This document shows positions 28,547 through 37,640 of a stretch of DNA of 64,000 bases, piece by piece. The stretch comes from Pseudomonadales bacterium (GTDB taxonomy: Bacteria; Pseudomonadota; Gammaproteobacteria; Pseudomonadales; Azotimanducaceae): contig JAQXDL010000008.1 of NCBI GenBank assembly GCA_029251375.1, forward strand, positions 1 to 64,000. The letters run 5' to 3'. The translations under genes were made by a program, and so were the position numbers. Each line of letters starts with the position of its first letter. Position 1 is the stretch's first letter. Under the pieces are notes generated by a model that ran no database searches, was not told the DNA's origin, and saw nothing but the letters and a program-made list of their open reading frames with translations.

Positions 28547-30001
28547 CTAAGAGCCGGCGCCATGGCGCATAATCTGTATATAGCTCTTTATACCCAGCAC
28601 AAATGCATCCACCGACATCTTTTCGTTTGTGCCGTGAAAGCCGGCTAAGTCATCTTGGCTTAGCTCAAACGGATTAAAACGGTAAGCATCGTCAGCAACC
28701 TGTCCATAGTGGCGACTATCTGAACCGGCTATCATCAGCCCCGGCGTGACAGCCACATCGCCGTAAACTTCCCTTAGGCTTTGCGCGATTTGCTCAAAGC
28801 CTTGCGTTTCCCATGAGGAAACTTCAGAGGCACCACGACCACCGAGGCTTCTAACCGTAATCTGCTCGTCGGCAACAACGCTTTCGACATACGCTTGGAC
28901 ACTTTCGGGTGTATCCCTCGGATGCACCCGAAAATTTACCGTTGCGATGGCTTCAATGGGCAGTACATTCGTCTTAACGCTTCCGGACAGCATGGTCGGC
29001 GCCGTAGTCGTTCTTAACATCGCATTTGAGAAGGTTACGCTACTTAACTGACGATCAATTAGGCTATCGAACAACCAACGGTTGGCAAACAACATACGCA
29101 TCGGAAATTCGAAGTAACGACTGATCTCATCGAACATCGTTGCACTCAAGCCCTGCAGTCCACCCGGCACGGGATGTTCCTCAAGTTTGTTGATTGCTTT
29201 CGCAAGCACCCCAACCGCATTGTTTTTTGGCGGCATTGAGGAATGACCACCCGCCGCCGTAGCGACGATATCAAGCGTGACACTACCTTTTTCTGCGACA
29301 TTGATTGAAGCAATTAAATTGTCGACACCAGGAAACATACCCTTAAACAAAAACGAGCCTTCGTCCAGCGACCAAGCAAGCTGGACATTCTGCTCCTTTA
29401 AATATGCCGTCACGGCGGCAGCACCCATCGGCCCGCCAATTTCTTCATCATGGCCAAAGCTAAGGTAGACCGTTCTTGCCGGTTGAAAGCCGTCGGCGAG
29501 CAAAAATGTTGTCGCCTCTAGCATGCCAACAACACCACTTTTATCATCAAGGGCGCCGCGACCCCAAACAATCCCATCAACGATCTTGCCTTCAAAGGGT
29601 GGATGCTGCCACTTGTCTTCGGATCCAGGTATAACAGGCACAACATCGTAGTGGCCGGTGATCAAAATGGGTTTGAGACTCGCATCCGAGCCTTGCCATT
29701 TATAAAGTAGCGTTTGGTTCAACATCACCAACTCTAGCTGTTGATTGACTTGTGGATATGTATCTTTAACCCACTGGATAAAGCCATCGAATTCTTCAGC
29801 CTTTTTATCCCCCATCGATTGATTCGATACGGTCTTAAAGGTGATCGACTCTGATAAATGTTGAGCAACAACGTTTGAATCTATGTCGATATTGACTTGA
29901 GTCACATCGGCCATTGGCGCGGGCGCATGCATAAAGGTTCTAACGACAATGATGCCGACAATGACTAGCAACAAACCCGCTATATGCTTCAGAACTTTCA
30001 T
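28547..30001 (-). CDS. M20-family peptidase (carboxypeptidase S / PM20D1-like), membrane-anchored
   Basis: 484 aa from the ATG at 30001, with AGGAG 8 nt upstream; an in-frame start 33 nt further upstream is less likely. Residues 5-23 are an N-terminal anchor or signal. Metal-site motifs are GHYDVVPV (His, Asp), GRGALDDKSG (bridging Asp) and GHDEEIGGPMG (catalytic Glu), then the dimerisation domain. It resembles the Gly-X carboxypeptidase/PM20D1 branch, which cleaves dipeptides or N-acyl amino acids. It is divergent from the GMC oxidoreductase and may act outside the cytoplasm. Confidence 0.92.
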   Translation of the reverse strand: MKVLKHIAGLLLVIVGIIVVRTFMHAPAPMADVTQVNIDIDSNVVAQHLSESITFKTVSNQSMGDKKAEEFDGFIQWVKDTYPQVNQQLELVMLNQTLLYKWQGSDASLKPILITGHYDVVPVIPGSEDKWQHPPFEGKIVDGIVWGRGALDDKSGVVGMLEATTFLLADGFQPARTVYLSFGHDEEIGGPMGAAAVTAYLKEQNVQLAWSLDEGSFLFKGMFPGVDNLIASINVAEKGSVTLDIVATAAGGHSSMPPKNNAVGVLAKAINKLEEHPVPGGLQGLSATMFDEISRYFEFPMRMLFANRWLFDSLIDRQLSSVTFSNAMLRTTTAPTMLSGSVKTNVLPIEAIATVNFRVHPRDTPESVQAYVESVVADEQITVRSLGGRGASEVSSWETQGFEQIAQSLREVYGDVAVTPGLMIAGSDSRHYGQVADDAYRFNPFELSQDDLAGFHGTNEKMSVDAFVLGIKSYIQIMRHGAGS

Positions 30002-30134
30002 CGATATTGCTCCTAAATATGGTCTGATAGACAATACCTTGTATCGATATTGCTAGCCAGTCTCGAGGCTTTGAGAAGCAACCTGTGTCATGTAACAATC
30101 AGCATTCCTTAGTGGGTCAACTTGTGAGGTATTC

Positions 30135-31658
30135 ATGCACGACATCATCATTATCGGAGCAGGCAGCGCTGGCTCCGCTATCGCGAGTCGAGCCTCGGAA
30201 GATCCAAACCGAACGGTATTGCTTTTAGAAGCCGGGCCCGATTACCCCAACATCGCCACAACCCCCTACGATCTTGTCAATTCGCACAATAACTCCTACG
30301 TTGATCATGACTGGAAGCTTGACTACTCGCCGACTCAGGGACGCTCGACGCCGTTTCCGCGCGGACGTGTGACCGGTGGTTCAAGCTCAGTCAATACCTC
30401 TATCGCTCTGCGTGGCGTACCTGAGGACTACAATGAGTGGGCAGATTTAGGGAATAACGAATGGAGTTGGGCAAACGTGTTACCGGCTTTCAACAGGTTA
30501 GAACGCGATCTCGATTTTGGTGATGAGGCCTTTCACGGCGACGCGGGACCGATTACGATTCGCCGCTATCCCGAAGAAGAACAGCTACCTCAACATCAAG
30601 CATTTCTAGAAACCGCAAAAGAGCTTGGCTACCCAGCGTGTCCTGACGCAAATAATCCGACAGATTTTGGCGCAGGGCCGCAGCCTATGAACAAATTAGG
30701 CCGGCTTCGAATCTCCTGTGCGATTGGTTATCTCGCGCCAGCAAGATTACGACCTAACTTGACGATTCAAGCCGATACCTTTGTGAACCGATTATTATTC
30801 GCCGGTACAAAATGCATTGGTGTTGAAGTAACAAACGTCGACGGAACTATTGAAGAGTTTCGCGCTAAGACAGTCGTTTTGTCCGCAGGTGCAATTTTAT
30901 CACCCGCCATATTGATGAGATCGGGATTGGGGGACAAACAACAATTAGAATCCTTTAGCATTGATGTTGTGCAGGATATTCCTGCGGTTGGACAAAACCT
31001 GTGTGACCACCCTGCTATCTCAGTCGTGGCCGACGTCAAAGATGGCGCAATAATCGATTTCGACTCACCCATTATTCAAACAATTCTTCGCTACACCGCG
31101 GCGGGTTCAGACAAGCGAAACGATTTACAAATCGAGCAACTGAGTTTTGTCGGCACACGTAAACAGGCACCTCGGTTCGGTATTGCCGCTGTTTTAGAAT
31201 ATCAGTACGGTCGTGGTGAATTACAACTACGTTCCGCCAACCCCCATGATGCACCGTTAATCAATAATCGTTTCTGCGAAGATGAACGCGACTTGAGCCG
31301 TCTACTCTGCGGTCTAAAAGATGCACTGGCCTTCACAACAAAAGGACCCTTGGCAGAAATGATCGATGGCGTTAATTTTCCAGATCCCGCGCGATCTGAA
31401 TCCGATGATGAGTTACGCAATTTGATACGACGATTTGCCGGCAGTGGCTATCACCCATGCGGTACAGTCAAAATGGGTAACGATGTAAACAGTGTAGTTG
31501 ACCAATATGGTCGTATGCACAAGGTAGACAATTTAGTTGTTGCTGACGCTTCGATTATGCCGTTTGTACCCAGAGCGAATACCAACCTGACCGCAATCAT
31601 GATCGGCGAGAAGATTGGTGAATGGCTTCGTACTCAACCCGCAATCTATGGTTTGTAA
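30135..31658 (+). CDS. GMC-family FAD-dependent oxidoreductase (choline dehydrogenase-like)
   Basis: 507 aa. ADP-binding GAGSAGSAIASR (8-19), GMC signature 1 around RGRVTGGSSSVNTS, and the C-terminal catalytic region GSGYHPCGTVKMG with active-site His. The family oxidises primary or secondary alcohols to aldehydes or ketones; substrates range from choline to polyethylene glycol and long-chain alcohols. TGTGAGG precedes the ATG. Followed after 107 nt by the D-aminoacylase-like gene. No betaine-aldehyde dehydrogenase is near, so a choline role is not supported. Confidence 0.92.
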   Translation: MHDIIIIGAGSAGSAIASRASEDPNRTVLLLEAGPDYPNIATTPYDLVNSHNNSYVDHDWKLDYSPTQGRSTPFPRGRVTGGSSSVNTSIALRGVPEDYNEWADLGNNEWSWANVLPAFNRLERDLDFGDEAFHGDAGPITIRRYPEEEQLPQHQAFLETAKELGYPACPDANNPTDFGAGPQPMNKLGRLRISCAIGYLAPARLRPNLTIQADTFVNRLLFAGTKCIGVEVTNVDGTIEEFRAKTVVLSAGAILSPAILMRSGLGDKQQLESFSIDVVQDIPAVGQNLCDHPAISVVADVKDGAIIDFDSPIIQTILRYTAAGSDKRNDLQIEQLSFVGTRKQAPRFGIAAVLEYQYGRGELQLRSANPHDAPLINNRFCEDERDLSRLLCGLKDALAFTTKGPLAEMIDGVNFPDPARSESDDELRNLIRRFAGSGYHPCGTVKMGNDVNSVVDQYGRMHKVDNLVVADASIMPFVPRANTNLTAIMIGEKIGEWLRTQPAIYGL

Positions 31659-31765
31659 CGCCCAACGGAATTTACCGCGCGGCAGCTAGTAAAAAACAAA
31701 TGAAGAAGACCGACAAAGGGTCAGAGTAAACATGACTCTATTTAACATTTAAAAAGGATGACATC

Positions 31766-33235
31766 GTGATTGATATCGCTATTCGAAATGCTCAGGTACT
31801 TGACGGCACAGGTGCCGCCGCAATCACCGCCGATATAGGAATCGAGGGTGACAAGATCGCGATCGTTGGCGAGGTTGGCGCTGCAAAACAGGACATTGAT
31901 GCTAAAGGACTGCACTTGGCACCAGGCTTAATTGATACACACTCTCACGATGACGGTGCCTTTTTTCGACATCCCGGTATGGAATTCAAACTTGCCCAAG
32001 GGGTGACAACTGTCGTTGCAGGCAATTGTGGTTTCAGTGCGATACCCGCCGACCCCAATGTCAACGCTGCTAAGTCTAGTGGCGGCATCTTAGCCGGCGT
32101 TGACGGCGAATTCACAGATCTTAATGGCTACTTCGAAGCGGTTGTCGCACATAACCCCGCGATCAACAACATGATGTTGGTTGGGCACAATACCATTCGT
32201 ACCATGGTAATGGGATTTGATAAACGCAGCCCTAATGCGCAAGAACTACAACAAATGAAGGATCACGTGCGCACCAACCTTGATCAAGGTGCCTGTGGTT
32301 TCTCGACAGGCTTAATCTATCGCCCAGGTCGATGGAGTGATACCGACGAAGTCATTCAACTCGCCAGCGAAGCGCGTGCTTACGATGCACTGTATGCAAC
32401 CCACATGCGTAATGAAGGAGACCATTTACTTGATGCTGTCGAGGAGACGCTGACCATTGGACGAGAAGCTAATGTTCACGCACATATCTCGCATCACAAA
32501 TCCGCAGGCGCACAAAACTGGGGCAAGATTCCCGAAAGCTTAGCAAAAGTAGATGCAGCCCTCGCCGCCGGCCAGCGCGTTACCCTTGACGTTTATCCTT
32601 ACACCGCCGGTAGCGGTCGAATGGTGGAATATTTTAATCTCGACAACATCAGTCGCAGTTTCGCTGAAGTCGTCCGTATTGCGAGCTGCCCCGCTTTTCG
32701 CGAGTACGAAGGTAAGATGGTCAAAGATATTGCGACGGCGGAAGCAGTTGATATAACCGAGATCGTAAAGAAGATTCTGACGGCACCTAAAGGTGACAGA
32801 ACTCTTTGTATTCATTTCATCATTGACGAAAAAGATGTAGAGACCAACCTCGCCTACCGCGATATGATGATTGGCTCAGACGGTATTCCAGACCTAACAG
32901 GTAAACCACATCCGCGACTGTTCGGCACATTCCCAAAGGTGTTAGGTCACTATGTACGAGAAAGAGGTATTCTATCTCTACCAGAGGCTATACGCCGGAT
33001 GACAAGCCTTTCGGCGCAAACTTTCGGGATGCAACACCGAGGCCAAATCAAAGAAGGCTACTTTGCGGATCTCGTCATGTTCGACCCAACGAGTATTATT
33101 GATACCGCCACCTACGATGATCCTAAGCAGGAACCAAAAGGCATCGAGATGGTATTTGTAAATGGTCAAGTTGCGTTAAACGCTGGACAACATACTGGCG
33201 TTGGTACGGGGCAGATGCTGCGCTATCGACGCTAG
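31766..33235 (+). CDS. N-acyl-D-amino-acid deacylase family amidohydrolase
   Basis: 489 aa starting at GTG 31766, with AAAGGA 8 nt upstream. Amidohydrolase features: IRNAQVLDGTG start, APGLIDTHSHDD metal motif (HxH), VTTVVAGNCGFS, GACGFSTGLIYRPG and THMRNEGD typical of D-aminoacylases, and a C-terminal composite beta-domain (GYFADLVMFDP). Hydrolyses N-acyl-D-amino acids or related amides; it is cytoplasmic (no signal). It ends 10 nt from the convergent RND gene. Confidence 0.92.
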   Translation: MIDIAIRNAQVLDGTGAAAITADIGIEGDKIAIVGEVGAAKQDIDAKGLHLAPGLIDTHSHDDGAFFRHPGMEFKLAQGVTTVVAGNCGFSAIPADPNVNAAKSSGGILAGVDGEFTDLNGYFEAVVAHNPAINNMMLVGHNTIRTMVMGFDKRSPNAQELQQMKDHVRTNLDQGACGFSTGLIYRPGRWSDTDEVIQLASEARAYDALYATHMRNEGDHLLDAVEETLTIGREANVHAHISHHKSAGAQNWGKIPESLAKVDAALAAGQRVTLDVYPYTAGSGRMVEYFNLDNISRSFAEVVRIASCPAFREYEGKMVKDIATAEAVDITEIVKKILTAPKGDRTLCIHFIIDEKDVETNLAYRDMMIGSDGIPDLTGKPHPRLFGTFPKVLGHYVRERGILSLPEAIRRMTSLSAQTFGMQHRGQIKEGYFADLVMFDPTSIIDTATYDDPKQEPKGIEMVFVNGQVALNAGQHTGVGTGQMLRYRR

Positions 33236-33245
33236 CTGTATTAGT

Positions 33246-36026
33246 TTAAATCGAACCGTTAGGCTGCTCATCAAGCACGTCAGCCAGACGCTCACCTAGT
33301 ATGGCACTAATATTATTGTTCATCTGAGCAATAATATTGGGGAAGAACTTCAGATCTTTTTGCATCCGTTCATAGTCGAAGCGTAAAGCCGTGACGATCG
33401 TTGACGCGGTCACATCTGCGGTACGCTCGATCGACCTGATGTAGCCAATCTCGCCGAATATCTCGCCTGCATGAAGTTCTGCTAAAACACGCGTTTCATC
33501 GCCATCGTGACGAATCACATTGGCCTCACCGGCAAGAATCATATACATACTTCGTCCTGTATCACCCTGCCTAACCAGTTGTTCGCCGGGGTGAAATTCA
33601 TGTAACTCGGAAATCAAAATCGCTTTCCGACGCTGATAGTTGCTCATGTCTTTAAACAGCGAACTTCTATCCAACACCGCATTGTCGAGTTTCAAAGCGA
33701 CAATATGATACAGACACACCAACCTAACTCGCTCCATGATGATTGGTGTGATCAATAAGTTGGCAAATATCGAGATCAACATCGTTGCCGCCGCCAGTGC
33801 ACCAAACTGTGCAACCACCATGAAATTTGAAAAAAGTAAAATACCAAAACCAAAGGACAAGGCGAGACTGGAAATAATCAGTGGTGTAGCCACTTCACCG
33901 ACCGCCTCTTTAACAGCACCTTTGTAGTCAGACGTGACTGAACACAACTCTTGATATCTCGCTAGCAGATGTATCGTGCCATCAATGGCAATGCCCACCG
34001 CAATAACCGCGACCATTGCCGTACCTGGATTGAGTGGAATTTTAAGGAACCCCATTAAACCGAACATCAACATGATCGGAATCAGGGATGGAATCATCGC
34101 AATGATGCCGCCTTTTATTGAAGTAAACATGATCGACATTAATATAAAAATCAGCACCAGCAACAAACCCAAGGCTTTGATCTGTGAAATCATCAGACTC
34201 TCTGCCGCCTGATTCACCATCAGATTTTCGCCGACAACTTGGCTCGTTAACTCTGGACCGGTCATTTTATCAACAGCCAGTTGGAGCTCCTCGATATACT
34301 TATTCAATGTATGCGAGTCAGTAATATTGTGTCTAACAATAATATTTGCTCGCTTGTAATCGTGACTGACGTAGGTTTCCAGTTCACTGCGATGAAAGAA
34401 CATCAAATACTGCGCAACCATTGGTCTTGTTTTGGGCAAACTGAGTTGCGCAAACTCACCTTGAAATTCGCGATTCACATATTCTAAATGGTCAACGATC
34501 GATATGGTCGAATCATAGACCGCCTGTTTATCCATGAACTTTTGAATATCATCGATCTTTCGCAGATTTTCTGGCTCGAGAAAGGCATGCTCTCTAGCGG
34601 ATTCGAGGGAAACAAAAAACACCTTAATGCCAGCCAACTCATCGTGAATAAGCCGCGTTTCCTGTATCAAGGATCGATCCTCGGGAAAATACGACAGCGG
34701 ATCATTGGTCACATAGAGTTTCGATGCTTGATAGGTAAAAAAGGCGCATAACACCGCAGTAACACCAAGTGTGACAAGTGGGAACTTATCTTGGGATACC
34801 CGAAACGAGGCGATAATGCGATTCGAAATACTATTGCCATAGACCTTCTCTGCTGCCTGTTCGGCATTCAAACCTAAAAGCCCAAATTGAGAAAGCAACA
34901 GCGGTACGACCATCACGGTAATGACACCGTTAGCAACAATCGCAAAGGTCGACGCAATTGCGAAGTCCTGTATCAATCCTATAGAGCTGAACAGATTACT
35001 GGCGAAACCTAGCGCGGTCGTCATCACCGTCAGTATCAGTGGTAGCCCCGTGTGTAAGGCCATATAAGCGATGGCGCGGTGTTTAGGGTTAGGCTCAATG
35101 GCATCCAGACCGGATTGATCAGAGTTCGCCAAGCCTCGAAAGAAAGCCGCCATCATGTGAGTGTCTTCTGTACTGCCGATGACGATGATCAACGAAGGTA
35201 TCATGGCACTCAGCAGATTTAACGGCACACCGGTCCATCCCAACATGCCAAAGGTCCAAACGATCGTTAATGCTGACGTCACTAAAGGGATCAGCGCCGC
35301 GAGGCCACTGCGCATAAACAATAAAATTGAAAGGATTAGCACCATCGCAGACAACGGACCAAGCAGTTTGAAATCCTCAGCGATACTGCTGCGCAATTCT
35401 TCATTGATACGTGGCGGTCCCACCTGAAACAGCTTATCGAAACCTCCGGTTTGTTCCGCTAGCAATGCCTCTATGTCCGCGTAAAGCGCCGGATTGAAAT
35501 CAACATCTTGCGGCGATTCAGCCATGGTGACAATCATGGCTGTCGCATCACCATCAGCAGAAAATAAATTGCCAATGTACAAAGGGTTATCCAACGCCCG
35601 TCGTTTAATCTCGTCAACTTGCAATTGAGTCGTTGGTACGCCACTGATTAACGCCTGCGCACTAACCGACGGCAGACCGTCTTTAGTAGCACCCTCAATC
35701 GTTCGCAACGTAAACAGGCTATCAACTCGACTCACATGATCGAGGCGTTTCAGACTGGTGTGTAAGCCCTCTAGGCGTGAAAGTTTGTCAGTGGACCAAA
35801 GCTCGTCGTCGCCAATATAGATAATTGTTTTGTTATCTGAGCCAAACTCGCCCATGACTTTTCTGTACACCAACCTGCCGGGATCATCTTCTGGAATCAG
35901 ACTGTCAAAACTTGTATCAATCTTCAGGTCATTTAAACCCAATGCCGTTAGTAACGTCACCAGCACAACCAGCGCAGTAACAATGGCGCGATGTCGTGCA
36001 CCCAACAAGAACAACGAAGCCATCAT
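33246..36026 (-). CDS. RND-superfamily (MMPL-type) transporter fused to a C-terminal cyclic-nucleotide-binding domain
   Basis: 926 aa. An N-terminal helix (about 12-30) and large periplasmic loop are followed by two blocks of about six helices (about 215-400 and 625-770), the MMPL/SSD-type RND layout. Motif GSTEDTHMM and AVIAVGIAIDGTIHLLARY match the conserved Asp-containing helix IV/X segments. From residue 790 the chain is a cNMP-binding domain: GDTGRSMYMILAGEA, and a phosphate-binding cassette with FGE (857-859) and ERTAD (R868). That fusion would allow cytoplasmic nucleotide control of the pump. GGAGG lies about 9 nt before the ATG, and the start overlaps the upstream LolA-like stop (ATGA). 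Last gene of the pqiABC operon. Confidence 0.92.
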   Translation of the reverse strand: MMASLFLLGARHRAIVTALVVLVTLLTALGLNDLKIDTSFDSLIPEDDPGRLVYRKVMGEFGSDNKTIIYIGDDELWSTDKLSRLEGLHTSLKRLDHVSRVDSLFTLRTIEGATKDGLPSVSAQALISGVPTTQLQVDEIKRRALDNPLYIGNLFSADGDATAMIVTMAESPQDVDFNPALYADIEALLAEQTGGFDKLFQVGPPRINEELRSSIAEDFKLLGPLSAMVLILSILLFMRSGLAALIPLVTSALTIVWTFGMLGWTGVPLNLLSAMIPSLIIVIGSTEDTHMMAAFFRGLANSDQSGLDAIEPNPKHRAIAYMALHTGLPLILTVMTTALGFASNLFSSIGLIQDFAIASTFAIVANGVITVMVVPLLLSQFGLLGLNAEQAAEKVYGNSISNRIIASFRVSQDKFPLVTLGVTAVLCAFFTYQASKLYVTNDPLSYFPEDRSLIQETRLIHDELAGIKVFFVSLESAREHAFLEPENLRKIDDIQKFMDKQAVYDSTISIVDHLEYVNREFQGEFAQLSLPKTRPMVAQYLMFFHRSELETYVSHDYKRANIIVRHNITDSHTLNKYIEELQLAVDKMTGPELTSQVVGENLMVNQAAESLMISQIKALGLLLVLIFILMSIMFTSIKGGIIAMIPSLIPIMLMFGLMGFLKIPLNPGTAMVAVIAVGIAIDGTIHLLARYQELCSVTSDYKGAVKEAVGEVATPLIISSLALSFGFGILLFSNFMVVAQFGALAAATMLISIFANLLITPIIMERVRLVCLYHIVALKLDNAVLDRSSLFKDMSNYQRRKAILISELHEFHPGEQLVRQGDTGRSMYMILAGEANVIRHDGDETRVLAELHAGEIFGEIGYIRSIERTADVTASTIVTALRFDYERMQKDLKFFPNIIAQMNNNISAILGERLADVLDEQPNGSI

Positions 36027-37036
36027 CTGTCCGCTACCTCCTTGATGCTTAATGCTTGTGAAGTTTCTTGAGATGTCCGCTGAGTAGATTGCGGCGCGAT
36101 CTTATCCGCCGGCTCATACTGTAATTCCTTCATCGTGTTTTGATAAAGCCATTGCGGCGTGAAGTATTCAAGCGGCACGTAATCCGCTGAAAAAACCCGT
36201 CGATTAATCTTAAGCAGCGATTGATGTCCGGTCTGCTTGTCATCCATCAAAATCATATTAGCGCGCCACATGCTGCCTATGACCTGGGTGAGATCATGAT
36301 TACTTTGACGTTTTTGCAGACGTCCCAAGTCATCGTAATGATCAGTTCGACTGCCGTACAAGTTATCCTGACGGATAAAGTGTCTTCGAAGCAGCCGGTT
36401 CGCATCGCTCTTGCCAAACACATCAACGATGAAATACGCCATCCCTTCGACCATGGCGTCACGTTGCCGGCGGTAATCGTAGTCTTTCACATCCTCGCCG
36501 ATCAAATTTTCAATGGAAAAATCGGAGCCGAGAAAATTTTCCGCATGAGCGTCACCCTCGTTGGTGATCATGACCTTGCCGAATGCCGGTAGGTATATTG
36601 ATTGACTCGTCTTGTCGCCTTTTTTTTCCGCCAACAAAACCACGCCTTTTAAATCATTCGGCGAATCAAACACCAACATATAGCGCGCAATTTGCATCGC
36701 GCCCGCATCTTTATCAATTACTTCGTCAACTCTGGAGTAGCGACGCAAATTGCGCGTCTCCCGATTACCCTGACGGTCAATCAGCACCATCGATTGCTCT
36801 TCATATACGTAGGGATACTGTTGATGCTGGTCGTGCATTAATTTAATCAGCGTTTCACCGGACGCGTTAGCGTATTGCGTTAATGGTTCAGCTGAGCGTT
36901 CGACCTCGATGTCTTGTGTTACTACGTTAAATTCTTCATACCCGGTGTCGGAGTCAGTCGCAGCCTGAACGGACAAGGCGCTCAATATAGCAACTAAACC
37001 TAGCGCAATTGCACATCCGGGTAGAGGCTCATTCAT
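36023..37036 (-). CDS. Outer-membrane lipoprotein-sorting (LolA-like) periplasmic protein
   Basis: 337 aa. It has a signal peptide ending near SVQA (about residue 25). The mature part matches the LolA-like domain found next to RND and FtsX transporters: a strand-rich body with FDSPNDLKGVVLLAEKKG, an IYLPAFGKV segment, and the GSDFSIENL motif. It shares this KV...GSDF...L pattern with the second LolA-like protein at 58284-59012. Proteins of this type are thought to carry lipids or lipoproteins across the periplasm. It overlaps the RND gene by 4 nt and pqiC by 4 nt, so it is tightly coupled to both. Confidence 0.87.
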   Translation of the reverse strand: MNEPLPGCAIALGLVAILSALSVQAATDSDTGYEEFNVVTQDIEVERSAEPLTQYANASGETLIKLMHDQHQQYPYVYEEQSMVLIDRQGNRETRNLRRYSRVDEVIDKDAGAMQIARYMLVFDSPNDLKGVVLLAEKKGDKTSQSIYLPAFGKVMITNEGDAHAENFLGSDFSIENLIGEDVKDYDYRRQRDAMVEGMAYFIVDVFGKSDANRLLRRHFIRQDNLYGSRTDHYDDLGRLQKRQSNHDLTQVIGSMWRANMILMDDKQTGHQSLLKINRRVFSADYVPLEYFTPQWLYQNTMKELQYEPADKIAPQSTQRTSQETSQALSIKEVADR

Positions 37037-37638
37037 TTAAGCTTGGTCCCCTGCTCAGCAAGCAAAATCTCAGCCGCTGCACTGTTGCACACCTCGAACA
37101 AGAGTTTCTGCATACTCGCAACCATCATTGGATAATCGCCGCGGCCGACCTTCGCGCCGGACAAACTAAAAGACTGGGTCGCAAACACCTTGTAGGGCTT
37201 GCCACCGATAATTTGGAAGTGGCCGGCAAAAACAACCTCACCAACAGTACTTTGATCAAATTGATCGATGTATATCTCAACAACATAATCCGCTCGGTTG
37301 GATGAGCGTGTTAAAGGTGTACCGATATCGGCGGTATTAAGAAGCGTCGCAAAATTACGCGCCGTCGTCCGCATCAGATTTTTCTGTAAGGACTCTGCCC
37401 ATTGATGATTATCGGAGAACACCAGCTGATTTGAGCCGGACCGCATGGCAATCTGAAAGCGTTCAAGATATTGAGGCACATGCAGATCGCGTATCTCAAT
37501 AGATAACCCGGGTGTTTGCGTCAGAGCCACCGAGTTGACGGGATCAATCAGGTAATAACTAATCGGCGCCCCACCTGATCGGCATCCTGTGACACAAATC
37601 AGTACCAATGTCAGATACATTACTCGACTAAGTTTCAC
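37033..37638 (-). CDS. pqiC: PqiC-like ABC-type transport auxiliary lipoprotein
   Basis: 201 aa outer-membrane lipoprotein: signal peptide with lipobox VTGC, Cys19, then YYLIDPVNS and the ABC-transport auxiliary (YmbA/PqiC) fold with LSIEIRDLHVPQYLERFQI and a YVVEIYIDQFD strand. In E. coli, PqiC forms a ring in the outer membrane that docks the PqiB needle. It lies 2 nt downstream of pqiB and overlaps the LolA-like gene by 4 nt. Confidence 0.9.
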   Translation of the reverse strand: MKLSRVMYLTLVLICVTGCRSGGAPISYYLIDPVNSVALTQTPGLSIEIRDLHVPQYLERFQIAMRSGSNQLVFSDNHQWAESLQKNLMRTTARNFATLLNTADIGTPLTRSSNRADYVVEIYIDQFDQSTVGEVVFAGHFQIIGGKPYKVFATQSFSLSGAKVGRGDYPMMVASMQKLLFEVCNSAAAEILLAEQGTKLK

Positions 37639-37640
37639 GC

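Noticed and set aside
30135-31658. Choline dehydrogenase (betA) assignment
   Set aside because: GMC family membership is clear, but no betaine-aldehyde dehydrogenase or choline transporter is nearby, so a specific substrate is not supported.
36221-36592. 123-codon plus-strand frame over the LolA-like gene
   Set aside because: Antisense shadow; the minus-strand gene has a signal peptide, family motif and operon overlaps.
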